Shown here in pieces: positions 1 to 10,626 of a DNA stretch of 64,000 bases. The notes under the pieces were generated by a model that saw only the letters and a program-made list of their open reading frames with translations, was not told the DNA's origin and made no database searches. Position 1 is the stretch's first letter; every line of letters starts with the position of its first letter. The stretch is from Sinotaia quadrata (taxonomy: Eukaryota > Mollusca > Gastropoda > Architaenioglossa > Viviparidae). The stretch lies in NCBI GenBank assembly GCA_028829895.1, contig CM054181.1, forward strand, positions 46,221,759 through 46,285,758, given 5' to 3'. A program made the position numbers and the translations under genes.

Positions 1-651
1 TTGATCTATGATTGATGGCAAATGGACAAAAGATGCCATGCTTACACTGGCATCTAAAATGTTCCTGCAACTGAAACGTCACCCATATACTATAATGCGT
101 GCTACTCTCTTTATTATTAGGCTGCTTCAATCAAATTGCTCACAAGTAAACAAGCACAGTTCATTGTTCTATTCTGATATAGCTGGATAAAATAATGTAT
201 ATGCAAAATTAAAACATATAGTTTTATTCCTCACTGTTTTATACACAACGCGCGCACATACATACACAAAATACACGCACAATTAAACTAATTGTTGGAA
301 TGGTTGAGCTTGTACTGGAAAAATTCAATAGAAGAGTAATTAATTTTGAAATATTAAGCCGCGGTAGCCACAAAAGAAATGAGTACACTGGATAAGCTAT
401 GGAGGGGATAGAAATCAGAATCCAAAGTGCAAAGTTTGCAGGTGTTTCTGATCTATTTATTGACTAGATTAGCGCAAAGACTCTTTTTTTTAAGTTCAAA
501 GGGCACAGAAGTTAAAACTTAACGCCCTCGTCATCTCTGCTGAATGCAGATGTGTCATGCTTCAAACTGGACAATCTACAAATCTGCGCTCAATAGTCAT
601 ATATGTTTAAGATTTCTGATTAGAACTAATGATGGCAATGCAGTTCTAGTT

Positions 652-771
652 CTAGAGAATAGCCATACCAAGTCAGGGATTCATATACATATATGTTAAA
701 TAAGCAATGCGCTAGAGAATAGCCATACCAAGTCAGGGATTCATATACATATACTGTTAAATAAGCAATGC
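652..771. repeat. Two-copy 60-bp tandem duplication
   Basis: Two adjacent copies of a 60-bp unit beginning CTAGAGAATAGCCATACC. They differ by about one inserted base near the end of the ATATACATATA stretch, so the duplication looks recent. No coding content. The first 650 bases of the window are AT-rich with no supportable gene. Confidence 0.85.
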
Positions 772-1414
772 GCTAGAAGTTGACAAGTCTCTTTGCCTCA
801 CGTGCTAGATAGGTGGTTGTCATGGGGATACTTCGGGAGATACTAGGAATACCTCTGTACTGCAAGCAAAATGGCGGATTTTCAAATGCTTAGATTTTTT
901 CCAGTCAAAATTATTTGTTTATGAGATTTTTGCGAAATGATTTACATTCTAAATGAAATGTGCATATTTTTAACGACATTTCTTGGTGTAATGTCATGAG
1001 AAACAGGGATAACAGAAGTTCGGATTACGGCTAAATATCGAATGCACCAACACCCATTAATGTTTGGGTACCTAAGGACCTTTCCGATCTTTCAGGAGGT
1101 ACCTCGGCCTAAAAGGTAGAGAACCGCTGTCTTAGATATTTGCCATTCCGGGTAGACAAGTATGGGAAATTAATGCTGACAGCATTAATGGAGTGCTGAA
1201 AACATCACGTGCTTTTTGTCTTTACAAACACCGGAAATGATGGGGGAACTATGCTATTTAAAGTTGACTTAAGATTCCCCATTGCACAACTGTTTGAGAT
1301 TTTCTAATGTATATAACATTAGTTGCCTCGGCAGTAATATACTTTTATGTGGACACATGAATGTTATGGTGTGTGTGCATTTGCTAACAGTATGTGTTTG
1401 TGTGTATTCATGAA

Positions 1415-1472
<58 letters not shown>

Positions 1473-2697
1473 TGTGTATATGTATGAGTGTTTATGCATG
1501 CATTTGAATGCTAATATGACGAGCATAGCAAAAGTAATTTTTTAAAAATCATTTTTTTCTGATACAGCGTGATACATTCATTAAACTTACAAATCTCCCG
1601 TCTTGAATGACTTTAGTGAGATACTCAGCAGCAGGCTAGGCAGAGTGGGTAACATGTTATCACAATGAAATGGATATAGTACTAAATAAGCAAAGGAATT
1701 TTAAACTTCACTTCGCGAGCAGATTTTAAAACATGACATAAACAAACTTTTTAAAAAGTCTGTTGTTACTCATGCGACACTGTGGACCTCCCTGACAGCT
1801 TGCTGGCATGATTACTACATCGCTAACACTTTACCGGCCATTGTTTTTGTCACTCAAAGTTAAATTAAGTCATGCAAAGAGTTAAACTAGGCACGAGGGT
1901 CGGGCCTTATACATGTAAATATGTCATGAGAATTTAATAAATAAACTAGGAAATTCGAAATCTATACAAACTTCTTTCAGTATGTCAATGTAATGTCCAT
2001 TTAAAAACACACTGGTTTAATTATCTGTATTTTACACTAACCCCACCTTCCCAATTCCATGAGACAATCCACTTTGCGTCATTGCAAGAATGTGTTTGAG
2101 TCAAATACAATTCAAAAAGAAAATGATCAGTACGCCACTCGTGAGTCGTGACAGCATTGCACTAAGTGTCACGACTGGTTCACTGTTTAAGACTTAAGTG
2201 TCTATGGTGAAAGAATCACGTAGCACATCAGCACTTGAATGACGTAGCTATCAGGAAGTACATGCAACCCCACCTTTACACGACCCAAGTCATTGCATAT
2301 TGCAAAGTTGACAAGGATGGGGCCCCGCTTGACTTTTGACGCACGCGACAGAGTTACGACGTCAAGTGCAATAGGACAACGTGACCTTCAGAATACCAGA
2401 TGCACTTCGTAGACAAAAAATTGTGTACCCACCTATTGGGATGACACAGAACAGACACAGAGCAGAGGGGAACAATGCGCCCTTCTGATGAATTCGGCAG
2501 CCATCTGAAAACGTCCACAACTAGGATCAAAATAGATGATAGAGCGATAGTTGAGAATGTGCGCTATTTAGGACTGAAACTTGATTTCTTTCTGCGTGTG
2601 TGTGTGTTGTTTTTCTTTCAATTTCTTTCTGTACCAGTTCTCAGAAAGTTATGATACTGATCAGGGATCTACATCTATGGCAGTTAAATCTGGTATG
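772..2697. other. Non-coding stretch with a (TG)n tract
   Basis: I see no gene here. A (TG)n microsatellite occupies about 1419-1470, and the apparent His/Thr ORF on the reverse strand is only its translation. The remainder is ordinary AT-rich sequence ending at the hAT target duplication. Confidence 0.6.
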
Positions 2698-2705
2698 CTC
2701 TAGAG
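2698..2705. repeat. hAT target-site duplication, left
   Basis: CTCTAGAG, identical to 6128-6135 on the other side of the element. It is self-complementary and fits the hAT nTCTAGAn consensus. Confidence 0.92.
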
Positions 2706-5700
2706 TAGGGGTGGGCAAACTACGGCCCCCGGGCCGCATGCGGCCCGCGGACTGATATTATGCGGCCCTTATGACGGCAATTAGAAATTTAACAAAGGGC
2801 CTTTCATGTGAAACCGTTAGCGCAGTCACGCTTGACGGACAAAATCGTCACTAATTGATTTGGGCTAACATTTAACTACTCGCACGTTGTACTGACGAAA
2901 GAAAGGACCATACCGTGTCAAACTGTTAGCAGTCACACTTGATGGACAGTCAAGGGCGAGAGCACTCTGGTCAGTTCTCTAATTGCAATCAAGGAAGTCT
3001 GCTACAATCACTTTCTGGCTAGAGATAGAGAGGGGAAGGGGAAAACCCATCAAGGACGAATAGGATGGGTAATATTGAGGTGGACAAATGTAAAAAGGAA
3101 CCAGTGTGGTAACTGCTGTCAAGGAGATTAGGTCATTGTGTTGAAGCAAACAAATGTAAACAGGTCTAGATGGACAGTCCCTACCCACCAAAACCCGAGC
3201 CCATAAATACTCCGTCATATCCCATGGCAAGGCACTGCGATAATACTCATTGTATGAGATTTCTGGTCCAGCTTGAAAGGCAGTTGTCAATGCGCTTTGG
3301 TAAGCTGTCTATTCGATCTAGACTTAGAAATAAATTGTGTTAAACTATTATTCACATGTTTGGTTAGAATTATTCAATTGAGATATATTAGAATTATATT
3401 GACTTATGGATATGTATAAATACTGTATCAATGAATGAAGGATGTATGGGGCTGATCAATTCTTTTGCAGACATGTTGTAAGATGAATGATTGATGAGAA
3501 AGCAAAAAAAGATAGAAGAGTTAAGAATTGTTCTAAGCGCTATGCTCTGTGTTTTGCAGCGAGTAGCGAGCGTGCCTTTCTTCATTAACCGTTGTGTCCT
3601 GCTTGGAACGACCAACACCAAAGTCCACAGGGCCGACTACGGAACTCTAAGACTTAAGTTGGAGACTGATTCAACTCTTGGGGTCCAACCTCCAGACTTC
3701 GCCAGTCATCTTATTAACTGTAAATTAACATTGTCTGTCTTTACCCTCACTGTGTGATCAAAAGTTTTCAAAGTTTTTTGCTGTTATAAATTATTTTCAC
3801 ATTTACAATGTTCAAATTAATTTATTTGTTGTAGTAGTCTTGATAAATTTCTGAAATTTATTCTGAGTTTACTCCTTGTTTTCCGAATATTTTATTTTCA
3901 CACAGCCGGAAGTAGGTTTTGTTTCATTTCCTTTTAAAGTTTGTAATTTGTAAAATTCTAACAAAACAATGAGTGTCACTAAAAAACGTAAGATTGAAGA
4001 TGAATGCCGTGTTTTTAATGATGAATGGACAACTAAGTACTGTTTTATAAAAGTTGGTAGCAAATCAGTTTGCTTGTTGTGTCATGAGTCAGTGGCTGTC
4101 TTCAAGGAGTACAATTTAAAAAGACACTACCAAACAAAACATTCCGATTTCGGATACAATTTAACAACCGAAGAGAGGAAAAGGAAATGCCTGGAGCTGG
4201 TGAAAAATTTGGAGAAACAGCAAACTGTTTTCACTAAACAGTCTTCAATTCAAGATGCTGCAACAGAAGCTAGTCTGGTGCTGTCACACAGAATTGTAAA
4301 ACACAACAAGCCATTTTCTGATGGCGAGTTCATCAAGGAATGTTTGCTAGATGCAGCAAACATTATGTGTCCAGAACAAAAAAACAAATTTGACAACATT
4401 ACTTTATCAAGGAGAACTGTGGTCAGACGTGTTGACAAGATAAGTAACAATTTGATGCATAAACTTCAAGATGCAAGTAAACAATTTTTGTGGTACTCTC
4501 TTGCATTGGATGAGAGTACCGATGTACACGATACTGCCCAACTATTGATATTTATACGTGGAATAAACACTTCTTTCAAACTCACTGAAGAGTTACTAAG
4601 TGTTGAGTCACTCAAAGACACAACCACAGGCCATGATATATTCAATGCTGTTAATAACTGTATTGAAAGAACTGGGTTGGTTTGGAACAAGATGGCAAGT
4701 GTTACAACTGACGGAGCTCGTGCTTTGACCGGAAAAAATGTAGGTCTGGTAAAGTTGATAAGTGATAAGATTAAAGCAGAATATCCTGACCACACATTAT
4801 TACCACTTCACTGTGTGATCCATCAAGAAAATCTGTGTAAAACTGTTTTGAATATCAAGCATGTTATTGACCCAGTTGTCAGTGTCATCAACCTCATCAG
4901 ATCAAGAGGACTTAATCACAGACAGTTCAGGGCATTACTCGACGATTTGGAAACTGAACATTCCGATGTGCTGTACCACACCAGTGTTCGATGGCTGAGT
5001 CTCGGCAAGGTGTTGAGGCGAGTGTGGGACCTCAGAGAAGAAATAGTGATGTTCCTAGAGATGAAGGGCATTGAATGTGACTTTAATACTAACATTGTCA
5101 ATAAAGAGTGGAAGTTAGACTTTATGTTTGCCATTGAAATTATGGAAAAGTTAAATGAACTGAATGTCAAACTTCAGGGCAATTGTGTGTTTGCACATGA
5201 AATGTATGTTCATGTAAAATCATTTCGGGCAAAACTCTCACTGTTCTCCAGACAAGCAAGTGAAAAAAAGTTTTGTCACTTCCCTTTGCTGAAACAAGAA
5301 ATCATTTCTGATGAAATGACTGAAAAGTATAGAGCCCAATTAGATGCACTGACTGATGAATTTGGAAGGAGATTTAAAGATTTCAAGAACTTAGAGCCAC
5401 ACTTCAATATTCTCAGTTCCCCTTTAAGTGCAGAAGCTGATACAGCCCCGGAGGACATACAGTTAGAGCTTCTTGACTTACAAGCAGATCATGACCTGAA
5501 AGAGAAATTCAAGTCAGATGGTTTGCTGGATTTCTATGGATCTTTATTAGAAGAATCATTTCCAAACTTGAAAAACTTTGCAGCTAAACTTTTATCATTG
5601 TTTGGATCAACATACATTTGCGAACAAGCATTTTCTTGCTTGAAGATCAACAAATCTAAGAATAGGTCTTTATTGTCGGACTGCAACTTGCATGCTGTCA

Positions 5701-6127
5701 TGCGAATTTCAACAAGTAGACTTGCTCCAGATTTCAAGAATATTGTTAAAAATTGCAAGCAGTTACATACATCTCATTAGAAATCAATAATTGTAATGAC
5801 AATGTAGTGGGTTTATGTCTAAATTAAAGCCACTGAGAGATAATTTTAAAAATTTATTATAATAATAAAAATGTAAAATCTTGTTAACAAATTAGTAAAA
5901 GTGTTAGTCCATACTGTAAAATATAATGTATAAATGTATAAGTAAAATAAAATTGCAATAATTGGTTATTTATAGTTTTATACTGTTTTATAAATAATTC
6001 ATAATTACTTATTGTGATAGGTTGCTGTAAACAAAGTGGGTATAATATATATATATATATATGCGGCCCCCCAATAGCTTTACATTTGTCAATGTGGCCC
6101 TACACACAAAAAGTTTGCCCACCCCTG
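2706..6127 (+). mobile_element. Complete hAT DNA transposon (3422 bp)
   Basis: The ends form terminal inverted repeats: the left end starts TAGGGGTGGGCAAAC and the right end, read inward on the other strand, starts CAGGGGTGGGCAAAC. That is 14 of 15 matching, differing at the outermost base. A perfect 8-bp duplication CTCTAGAG flanks it (2698-2705 and 6128-6135), matching the known nTCTAGAn hAT target preference. Both ends carry GGCCGCAT-type subterminal sequence, and diverged direct repeats (GTTAGC.CAGTCAC.CTTGA.GGAC) lie near 2815-2945. The interior encodes one uninterrupted transposase at 3969-5780. Intact ends, duplication and reading frame suggest a young and possibly active copy. Confidence 0.93.
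3969..5780 (+). CDS. hAT-family transposase, GTF2IRD2/ZBED-like, intact
   Basis: A 603-residue transposase of the hAT superfamily, expected to cut and re-insert the surrounding element. In order: a lysine-rich start; a BED-type zinc finger (C35-x2-C38, H53, H58); the RNase H-like core with LALDESTD (first catalytic Asp about 181) and TTDGA (second Asp about 248); a CVIH motif (C282, H285); an RW pair at 341-342; and a C-terminal hATC dimerisation segment with STYICEQAFS containing the likely catalytic Glu about 552. The length is normal for the GTF2I-repeat-domain-2/ZBED-like hAT group. The ATG at 3969 places the BED finger about 35 residues in, as expected. There are no stops or frameshifts, and all catalytic positions I can judge are present. 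It lies centrally between the inverted repeats of its element. Which closer hAT clade it belongs to cannot be settled by eye. Confidence 0.93.
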   Translation: MSVTKKRKIEDECRVFNDEWTTKYCFIKVGSKSVCLLCHESVAVFKEYNLKRHYQTKHSDFGYNLTTEERKRKCLELVKNLEKQQTVFTKQSSIQDAATEASLVLSHRIVKHNKPFSDGEFIKECLLDAANIMCPEQKNKFDNITLSRRTVVRRVDKISNNLMHKLQDASKQFLWYSLALDESTDVHDTAQLLIFIRGINTSFKLTEELLSVESLKDTTTGHDIFNAVNNCIERTGLVWNKMASVTTDGARALTGKNVGLVKLISDKIKAEYPDHTLLPLHCVIHQENLCKTVLNIKHVIDPVVSVINLIRSRGLNHRQFRALLDDLETEHSDVLYHTSVRWLSLGKVLRRVWDLREEIVMFLEMKGIECDFNTNIVNKEWKLDFMFAIEIMEKLNELNVKLQGNCVFAHEMYVHVKSFRAKLSLFSRQASEKKFCHFPLLKQEIISDEMTEKYRAQLDALTDEFGRRFKDFKNLEPHFNILSSPLSAEADTAPEDIQLELLDLQADHDLKEKFKSDGLLDFYGSLLEESFPNLKNFAAKLLSLFGSTYICEQAFSCLKINKSKNRSLLSDCNLHAVMRISTSRLAPDFKNIVKNCKQLHTSH

Positions 6128-6135
6128 CTCTAGAG
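6128..6135. repeat. hAT target-site duplication, right
   Basis: CTCTAGAG, the second copy of the 8-bp duplication, directly after the terminal CACCCCTG of the element. Confidence 0.92.
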
Positions 6136-6191
6136 TACAGTTTTAGAAATCCCTACCATTTTATTTTAAATTAAAAATCCACCCTTCCCCT

Positions 6192-6490
6192 CAAAATATT
6201 CCCAATATTTGTAAAATCTTACAATCTAGCCCCACACACACACCTTCCCCCCCCCCTGCAAAATATTCCCAATATTTGTAAAATCTTACAATCTAGCCAC
6301 ACACACACACACCTTCCCCCCCCCCCGCAAAATATTCCCAATATTTGTAAAATCTTACTATCTAGCCACACACACACACCTCCCCCCCCCCCTGCAAAAA
6401 ATTCCCAATATTTGTAAAATCTTACAATCTAGCCCCACACACACACCTCCCCCCCCCCTGCAAAAAATTCCCAGTAGTTGTAAAATCAAA
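6192..6490. repeat. Five-copy ~68-bp tandem repeat with C-runs
   Basis: Five units of 66-69 bp, each with CCCAATATTTGTAAAATCTTAC, a short (CA)n run and a C8-C11 run. Unit starts are near 6192, 6259, 6328, 6395 and 6461. The array begins about 60 bp outside the hAT element. Homopolymer length is the main difference between copies. Confidence 0.85.
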
Positions 6491-6843
6491 CTTTGCTGAT
6501 GATAGTTTTACAGAAAATATATAACTGACGAAGATTTATAAACAAATTCTTAACTAAAGAACTGAATAAACTACAATATTTTGATAAAGAATTGGCATAT
6601 GGAACTTCATCCTAAAATCTCAAAATATTAATATAACCAGCACACTATCACCCATTCTTAAATGCTTACTTCATTCATAATGAAAGACTCGAGGCTATAT
6701 ATGAGCGAAATACTTGCGAGCCCAAACTTAAATGGACCCACACTGATGACACTTGCAAGAAAGCAAGTCATACGTTCGCGTTTTTGTTAAGCCACTGCAT
6801 CTCCGGGTATCCCCAGATTATCATACCAAAGAAATGTTAACAG

Positions 6844-6950
6844 GTATGGTTAAACCTTGTACTGAAATATAAAATACTCGGAGTAGGATCCCCACGTATG
6901 GTTAAACCTTGTACTGGAATATAATATACTATGAGCAGGATCCCCATGCA
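6844..6950. repeat. Two-copy 52-bp tandem duplication
   Basis: The unit starting GTATGGTTAAACCTTGTACT occurs at 6844 and again at 6896 with a few substitutions. No coding content. Confidence 0.8.
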
Positions 6951-7229
6951 TTTAAAGGCATGCACACAAACTTTAAAAGTTCAAACGTATTGGAAAATTT
7001 AAAGAAATTATTATAATAATAGCATTGATCCTTGAGTTAGTGTTCCTGATAAATCAAGAAATCAGTAGCTGACTTCGTTCCAAGAATGTCAAACTAAAAT
7101 AAGGATAGGATTTGTTTTAAGGAAAGACAATCTTTAATTTCCCTTAACTCACTTCATCTTCGCGATCGAGATCTGCCGACAAAAGATCTCACTAATTCGT
7201 TCCTTCTTCCACAGTTGAGTGTAATCTAA

Positions 7230-7990
7230 TATTCATTTTCCCACGATGCCATTACGCTTCGGAATTCCTTTGAATTGAACTATTCCTTATATTCATTTGT
7301 CCTGATGTTATTAGACCTTGGAATTCCTTGGCATTGAATTGTTCGTTATATTCATTTCCCCCAGTTGGTATTAGGCATTGGAATTCCTTGGTAGTGAACT
7401 TCTCCTTATATTCATCTTCCGTGATTTTATTAGGCTTGGGAATTCCTTAGCAATGAACTTCCCCTTATATTCATTTTCCATTGATGTCATTAGGTTCTGG
7501 AATTTCCTGCTATTGAACTGCCATTTAATATTCATTTTCCTTGAAACAGAGGCTTGGAAATTCATTAGAACTGTCTCTTATATTTATTTTCCAAAGGATT
7601 CTATTAGGTTTTGAAATTCCTTCTCATTAACTGCCATTTAATATTCATTTTTCTTGATTATTAGGCTTGGTAATTTCTTGCCATTTAACTCCCCTTGCGT
7701 TCATTTCCCATGATGATTTTATACTTGGAAATTCATTGCCAATAAATTGCCTTGTTTTGTCTTGATGTTATTGTGCTTGGAAATTCATTGCCGATAAATT
7801 GTCCTGTTTTGTCTTGATGTTATTGTGCTTGGAAATTCATTGCCGATAAATTGCCCTGTTTAGTCTTGATGCTATTAAGATTGGAAATTCATTGCCATTA
7901 AATTGCCTGTTTTGTCTTGATGCTATTAAGTTTGGAAATTCCCCCTTAATATTCTCTTCCCCTGATATTAGGCTTTGGTATTCCTTGCCA
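7230..7990. repeat. Degenerate ~60-bp tandem array with a 52-bp sub-array
   Basis: About a dozen diverged units share the order 'ATTAGGCTTGGAATTCCTT ... TATATTCATTTTCC'. From about 7715 to 7930 the array changes to a tighter 52-bp unit built on GCTTGGAAATTCATTGCC. Open frames on both strands here are by-products of the repeat. Divergence between units suggests an old array. Confidence 0.8.
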
Positions 7991-8217
7991 GTGGGTGCCA
8001 GATTATGTAATTTTCTAGAAGCGTTTAACAAGAAAATTGAAAACATAACCTTGCCCTACTGGTATTAGTATATGATATTTTTTTTTAATAACGTTATAAT
8101 TTGATTTAACTCAGGAGTGTTAAGTTATTGGTATTGTTACGTCACAATACGTAGTTGTGCAAGGCCTCGTTTAAAGGGTTATTACTTTTAAGATTATAGT
8201 ACAAGAAATTATATACT

Positions 8218-8218
<1 letters not shown>

Positions 8219-8274
<56 letters not shown>

Positions 8275-8312
8275 TGAGTGTGTATGTTGTGTGTGTGTGT
8301 GCGCGCGCGCGC

Positions 8313-8355
<43 letters not shown>
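8219..8355. repeat. Compound (TG)n(CG)n(TG)n(AG)n microsatellite
   Basis: A long TG run, a short CGCGCGCG core at about 8301-8312, more TG, then (GA)n. The alternating purine-pyrimidine stretch with the CG core has Z-DNA-forming potential. It ends about 90 bp before the CACTA-like element. Confidence 0.95.
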
Positions 8356-8443
8356 GGACAGAGACAGGCAGACACACAGAGAGAGTACACTAATTTCATA
8401 AAAATAAACTACAATTGATTTTAACCTTAAGTATGATTCATAA

Positions 8444-8492
8444 CACTATGTAACAAATTTTCACTTTTGTTCTGTTCCTGGGTTGAAAGTGT
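8444..8492 (+). repeat. CACTA-like element, left inverted repeat
   Basis: Starts CACTATGTAACAAATTTT and runs to GTTGAAAGTGT. It pairs with 10373-10411, allowing about a 10-base insertion in this copy. Confidence 0.78.
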
Positions 8493-8677
8493 GTTTTCCT
8501 AATCCGTTAGGTCTAGAACAGAAAGTAAATCGCTGTTATTCCAGAAAAACTTTGCTTCTGTGACCGAGAATGAAATTTGGAAAATCGCGTGTGTTCAAGA
8601 AAATTCTCGATTTGCTTTCAATGCCGAGCTTCCTCCCTAAACTGCTAGAGTTGTCCACATGTTTCTACAATTCTCCT

Positions 8678-8781
8678 GAACACTCTAGAACGTTCAAGAA
8701 ACTTCCAGAACTTTCGAGAAACTCTCAGAACTTTCTAGAACGTTCTTGAACGTTCCAAAAGTAGCTGTACAAGTATAAAAA
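8678..8781 (+). promoter_or_regulatory. Heat-shock promoter: 16 phased HSE units plus TATA box
   Basis: From 8678 to 8755 GAA and TTC alternate inverted every 5 bp without a break: 16 consecutive positions, 14 perfect. The imperfect ones are CTC at 8683 and TCT at 8723. This is the nGAAnnTTCn architecture bound by HSF trimers, and it is longer than the three to six units of ordinary heat-shock elements. TATAAAAA follows at 8774-8781, which would set initiation near 8800-8812 and leave about 60 nt of 5' UTR before the ATG at 8871. Spacing and orientation fit a working heat-inducible promoter for the transposase gene. Function is inferred from the motifs. Confidence 0.88.
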
Positions 8782-8870
8782 CACAGGTGTCTCGAACCAA
8801 GATTCCAATTCGTGTTATTGCAGACTGAAAGGATAACGATTCGTAGTTGAAGAGAAGTTATTTATTTGAT

Positions 8871-10171
8871 ATGGCATCAAGAGATTGTTTGCATCCAGCT
8901 GATTCATTCATCGGCCATCTTCAGGAGACAGCAGCAAGTCAGATAGTGAGGCAGATACTGGAGATATGGACTACGATTCCGCAGATGAAGATGGGGATAG
9001 AAAGCCATACTTCCCTAAACAGAAAGACGTGAACGATTTAATTAGGGACCTCGGGCTTACGAAATCGAATGCTGAGCTTCTGATATCCAGGCTCAAACAG
9101 TGGAACTTGGTTGATGATAGCGTACAAGTCACGGATCAGAGGAAGCGGCATCAAAGATTCTCCAACTTCTTCAGTCAGCGTGATGGGCTGTGCTTCTGCA
9201 ACGATGTTGCCGGTCTATTCCAGGCTATAGGTATCGCATGTACTCCTATTGAATGGCGCCTATTCATAGACAATTCATCCCGGAGCCTCAAAACCATGTT
9301 GCTTCACAATGGAAACAACTACCCGTCTCTCCCGATGGCCCACTCTGTGCATATCAAAGAGGACTACACCAGTGTCAAAATGTTGCTGAGTGCAGTAAAG
9401 TATGACGACTACGGATGGGAGGTCATCGGTGACTTCAAAATGGTATCATTCCTCATGGGTATTCAAGGAGGTTTCACGAAATTTCCTTGTTTCCTCTGTC
9501 TCTGGGACAGCCGTGACACTAAGGCGCATTATCGCACAAAGGACTGGCCACAACGGACCGAGTTTTCTGTTGGGAAGAGCAATGTGAAGTGAGCGCCGCT
9601 GATAGAACCTCATAAAGTGCTTATGCCACCACTGCACATCAAGTTAGGCCTCATTAAGCAATTTGTCACTGCTCTTGACAAGGAGTCAGCAGCATTTCAA
9701 TACCTCCAAGATCTTTTTCCAAAGCTGTCCGAGGCTAAGGTCAGGGCTGGTATATTCGTCGGACCACAGATCAAGAAGATCATAGAATGTGATGATTTCG
9801 CAAAGCTGTTGAACAGGAGGGAGAGAGCGGCTTGGAGCAGTTTCGTTGCAGTTGTTCAGGGCTTCCTAGGTAATCACAAAGCTGAAAACTATGTGGAGTT
9901 GGTGCAGACTCTCATAAAGAATTACGCCACAATGGGATGCAGAATGTCTCTGAAAGTCCATATCCTTGATTCGCATCTCGACAAATTCAAGGAGAACATG
10001 GGCGCTTACTCGGAGGAGCAAGCCGAGCGCTTTCATCAAGATATATTGAACTTTGAACGTCGTTACCAAGGACAGTATAACGAAAACATGATGGGGGACT
10101 ACATTTGGGGGCTATTTCGAGAGAGTGATTCACAGTACAATCGTAAATCTAGAAAATCTACACATTTCTGA
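8871..10171 (+). pseudogene. CACTA-like (CMC) transposase gene, decayed
   Basis: The start MASRDCLHP resembles the conserved N-terminus of a protein family I recall from many arthropods, Hydra and molluscs. After about 14-18 codons the frame shifts and sequence resumes with an S/D-rich linker at about 8920, so the Cys-rich N-terminal region of full-length relatives seems deleted. The rest reads in one frame from 8966 to 10171, broken only by a TGA at 9590-9592. Visible features are an RLFID segment (candidate first Asp), VIGDFKMV (candidate second Asp), a CFLC zinc pair followed by His residues (AHYRTKDW, PPLHIKLG), and a C-terminal EEQAERFHQDI with candidate Glu. A CxxC...H insertion before the last acidic residue is known in CMC transposases. 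The protein ends GLFRESDSQYNRKSRKS. It is probably non-functional as it stands. The family assignment is partly from memory and the catalytic roles are inferred. Confidence 0.72.
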
Positions 10172-10372
10172 ACCTTGTTGAGTGGTTTCTGACTGTGTTT
10201 GTCTATTCCTTGTGCAAATTTTGTTTTTACCTGATCATAATGACGAAAATGAAAAAAATCGTTATATTTTCACTAAAAAACGAGTTTTCTTCGTGCTGTT
10301 GTCGTGTAAGCAAAGTTTGTGCTTAATGAAGTCATTTTTTCACGTACTTTAGACATAAGCAATTGAAATATA

Positions 10373-10411
10373 ACACTTAGAAGCCAGGAACAAAAATTGT
10401 GTTACATAGTG
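10373..10411 (-). repeat. CACTA-like element, right inverted repeat
   Basis: On the reverse strand this reads CACTATGTAACACAATTTTT, then a TTCCTGG block and AAGTGT. It matches the left end in the same order, and TAA follows outside it as on the left. Confidence 0.8.
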
Positions 10412-10626
10412 TAATCAGTGTAATTATACATCATACTTTATGATATATATGACACAGTCATGATCATTAATTTGCTACAAGGAATGTACACAGCTAACAC
10501 CTACTACAGAGATATGAGGCATTGTACTGCCAGTTGGTTCTTCTCTTTCTTCTTCTTCGTCGTCGATGTTTTCTTCTTAGAGTGAGTGAGTGAGAGAGCG
10601 AGCGTATTTTAAAATAATCATATTTT

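Larger units (their letters stand above)
8444..10411 (+). mobile_element. CACTA-like DNA transposon with heat-shock promoter (1968 bp)
   Basis: Both ends begin CACTATGTAACA when read inward, and the inverted repeats continue to a shared TTCCTGG.TT..AAGTGT block (left about 8444-8492, right 10373-10411; the left copy has about 10 extra bases). A 3-bp TAA duplication flanks it (8441-8443 and 10412-10414). CACTA termini with 3-bp duplications are typical of EnSpm/CACTA (CMC) elements. Inside are a heat-shock-type promoter (8678-8781) and a decayed transposase-like gene (8871-10171). The element appears shortened by an internal deletion in the 5' part of the gene. Confidence 0.8.

Noticed and set aside
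1269..1526. His/Thr-rich reverse-strand ORF
   Set aside because: It is the translation of a (TG)n microsatellite and its flanks, with no independent coding evidence.
2979..3290. 103-codon reverse-strand ORF inside the hAT element
   Set aside because: No domain, lies in the 5' non-coding part of the element, antisense to the transposase. Most likely chance.
8142..8399. Two overlapping reverse-strand ORFs with Thr-His and Ser-Leu runs
   Set aside because: Both are produced by the compound TG/CG/AG microsatellite.
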